A DNA stretch of 6,491 nt from Pseudomonadota bacterium. GTDB taxonomy: Bacteria; Pseudomonadota; Gammaproteobacteria; Steroidobacterales; Steroidobacteraceae. The position numbers were made by a program, and so were the translations under genes. Within the stretch, counting starts at the first letter, position 1; the number at the start of each line of letters is the position of its first letter. The notes below the pieces were generated by a model. That model was not told where the DNA came from, searched no databases, and saw only the letters and a list, made by a program, of their open reading frames with translations. This document shows positions 5,753 through 6,491 of the stretch, in pieces. The stretch covers positions 1 to 6,491 of the forward strand of contig JAJYTX010000169.1 in assembly GCA_021792815.1 (NCBI GenBank), in the 5' to 3' direction.

Positions 5753-6491
5753 ATGAACGATGCCACCGAGAGCGGGCTCGCGGTCACGGCGACCGAGGGT
5801 TCCTTGTGGCGCAAGCTGTTCGCGGTGCACCCGGTCGTGGCACCGGACAGGACCGGGGCCGAGCGGTTGAAGCAGGCGCTGTCCGTCTGGGCGCTGATGG
5901 CGATCGGGATCGGCGCCACCATCGGCACGGGCATTTTCGTGCTCACGGGCACGGTGGCGGCCAACGAATCGGGGCCGGCAATCACGCTCTCGCTGATGAT
6001 CGCGGCGTTTGGCAGCGGCCTCGCGGCCTTGTGCTACGCGGAGTTCGCCGCCTTTCTGCCGGTGCCCGGCAGCGCCTACAGCTACACCTATGCCACGTTG
6101 GGGGAGGTGGTGGCGTGGTTCATCGGCTGGAACCTGCTGCTCGAATACGGCATCTCGGCCTCGGCGGTGGCGGTGAGTTGGTCGGCGTACGTGGTGAATC
6201 TGCTCTCCGATGCGCACATTCACCTGCCGGCCGCCTGGATCAACGCCCCGTTCGCCCAGAGCGCGGGCGGGCACCTGGTGGCCACCGGGGCGGTCATCAA
6301 CGTGCCGGCGGTGCTGATCGTGCTGGCGATGAGCGCACTGTGCTATGTCGGCATCCGCGAGACCGCCAACGCCACCAATTTCATGGTTGTCCTGAAGGTC
6401 ACGGTGATCGTGATCTTCGTGGTCGCGGGCCTGAAGTTCGTCGGCGCGGCCAACTGGCATCCCTACATTCCACCCAACACCGGGACGTTCG
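5753..6491 (+). CDS. APC-superfamily amino acid permease, CAT/YfnA-like, N-terminal half
   Basis: An open frame from the ATG at 5753 runs off the window after 246 codons. These transporters usually have about 450-500 residues and 12 or more membrane helices, so about half is present. After a hydrophilic N-terminus (1-42) comes helix 1 with the unwound substrate-binding motif GIGATIGTGIF (52-62) followed by VLTG. Next are helix 2 (about 76-98) running into CYAEFAAFLPVPGSAYSYTY (94-113), helix 3 with GWNLLLEYGISASAVAVSWS (125-144), a hydrophilic segment (about 152-180), and helices near 183-199 and 209-229. The GIGA.IGTGIF and GW.L.LEY motifs are those of the cationic amino acid transporter branch (TC 2.A.3.3) and B. 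subtilis YfnA. It probably imports an amino acid by proton coupling across the inner membrane, but the substrate cannot be deduced. It is divergent from icd. The start has only a weak GGGG upstream. Confidence 0.93.
   Translation, partial: MNDATESGLAVTATEGSLWRKLFAVHPVVAPDRTGAERLKQALSVWALMAIGIGATIGTGIFVLTGTVAANESGPAITLSLMIAAFGSGLAALCYAEFAAFLPVPGSAYSYTYATLGEVVAWFIGWNLLLEYGISASAVAVSWSAYVVNLLSDAHIHLPAAWINAPFAQSAGGHLVATGAVINVPAVLIVLAMSALCYVGIRETANATNFMVVLKVTVIVIFVVAGLKFVGAANWHPYIPPNTGTF

Noticed and set aside
5702..6460. A 252-codon minus-strand frame opposite the permease.
   Set aside because: It is an antisense shadow of a clear transmembrane transporter, rich in H, R, D and Q, with no domain.

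Overview
This window is chromosomal DNA from a high-GC bacterium, most likely a gammaproteobacterium or close proteobacterial relative. The grounds are the strong GC bias at third codon positions, an aceK gene (isocitrate dehydrogenase kinase/phosphatase is essentially proteobacterial), and the close resemblance of the gene products to E. coli YbdL, YafV, AceK and Icd. No mobile element, CRISPR array, tRNA or rRNA is visible. All six recognisable genes are of known families, and I see no convincing undescribed system.

Left part (+ strand, 1-2126): the last 44 codons of a ROK-family sugar kinase, then a PLP-dependent YbdL-type methionine/glutamine aminotransferase, then a YafV-type omega-amidase of the nitrilase superfamily. 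The gaps are 23 and 12 nt, so this looks like one operon. The last two genes make a biochemically coherent pair. A glutamine transaminase aminates a 2-oxo acid such as the methionine precursor 2-oxo-4-methylthiobutanoate and releases 2-oxoglutaramate. The omega-amidase hydrolyses that by-product to 2-oxoglutarate and ammonia, which makes the exchange irreversible and can close the methionine salvage cycle.

Middle part (- strand, 5490 down to 2157): icd (NADP-dependent isocitrate dehydrogenase), aceK (its bifunctional kinase/phosphatase) and a 66-residue two-helix DUF2905 membrane protein. The icd and aceK reading frames overlap by 23 nt, so regulator and substrate are probably translationally coupled. 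The phosphoacceptor serine of Icd and the catalytic residues of AceK are all present, so the branch-point switch between the TCA cycle and the glyoxylate bypass should work. The glyoxylate genes aceA and aceB are not in the window. The two transcription units converge across a 30-nt gap at 2127-2156 that contains a GC-rich inverted repeat.

Right part (+ strand, 5753-6491): the N-terminal half of an APC-superfamily amino acid permease of the CAT/YfnA-like type, divergent from icd. The 262-nt intergenic region between the two start codons holds the strong icd ribosome binding site, a candidate -10 element, a perfect 15-nt inverted repeat just downstream of it, and a longer imperfect hairpin nearer the permease.
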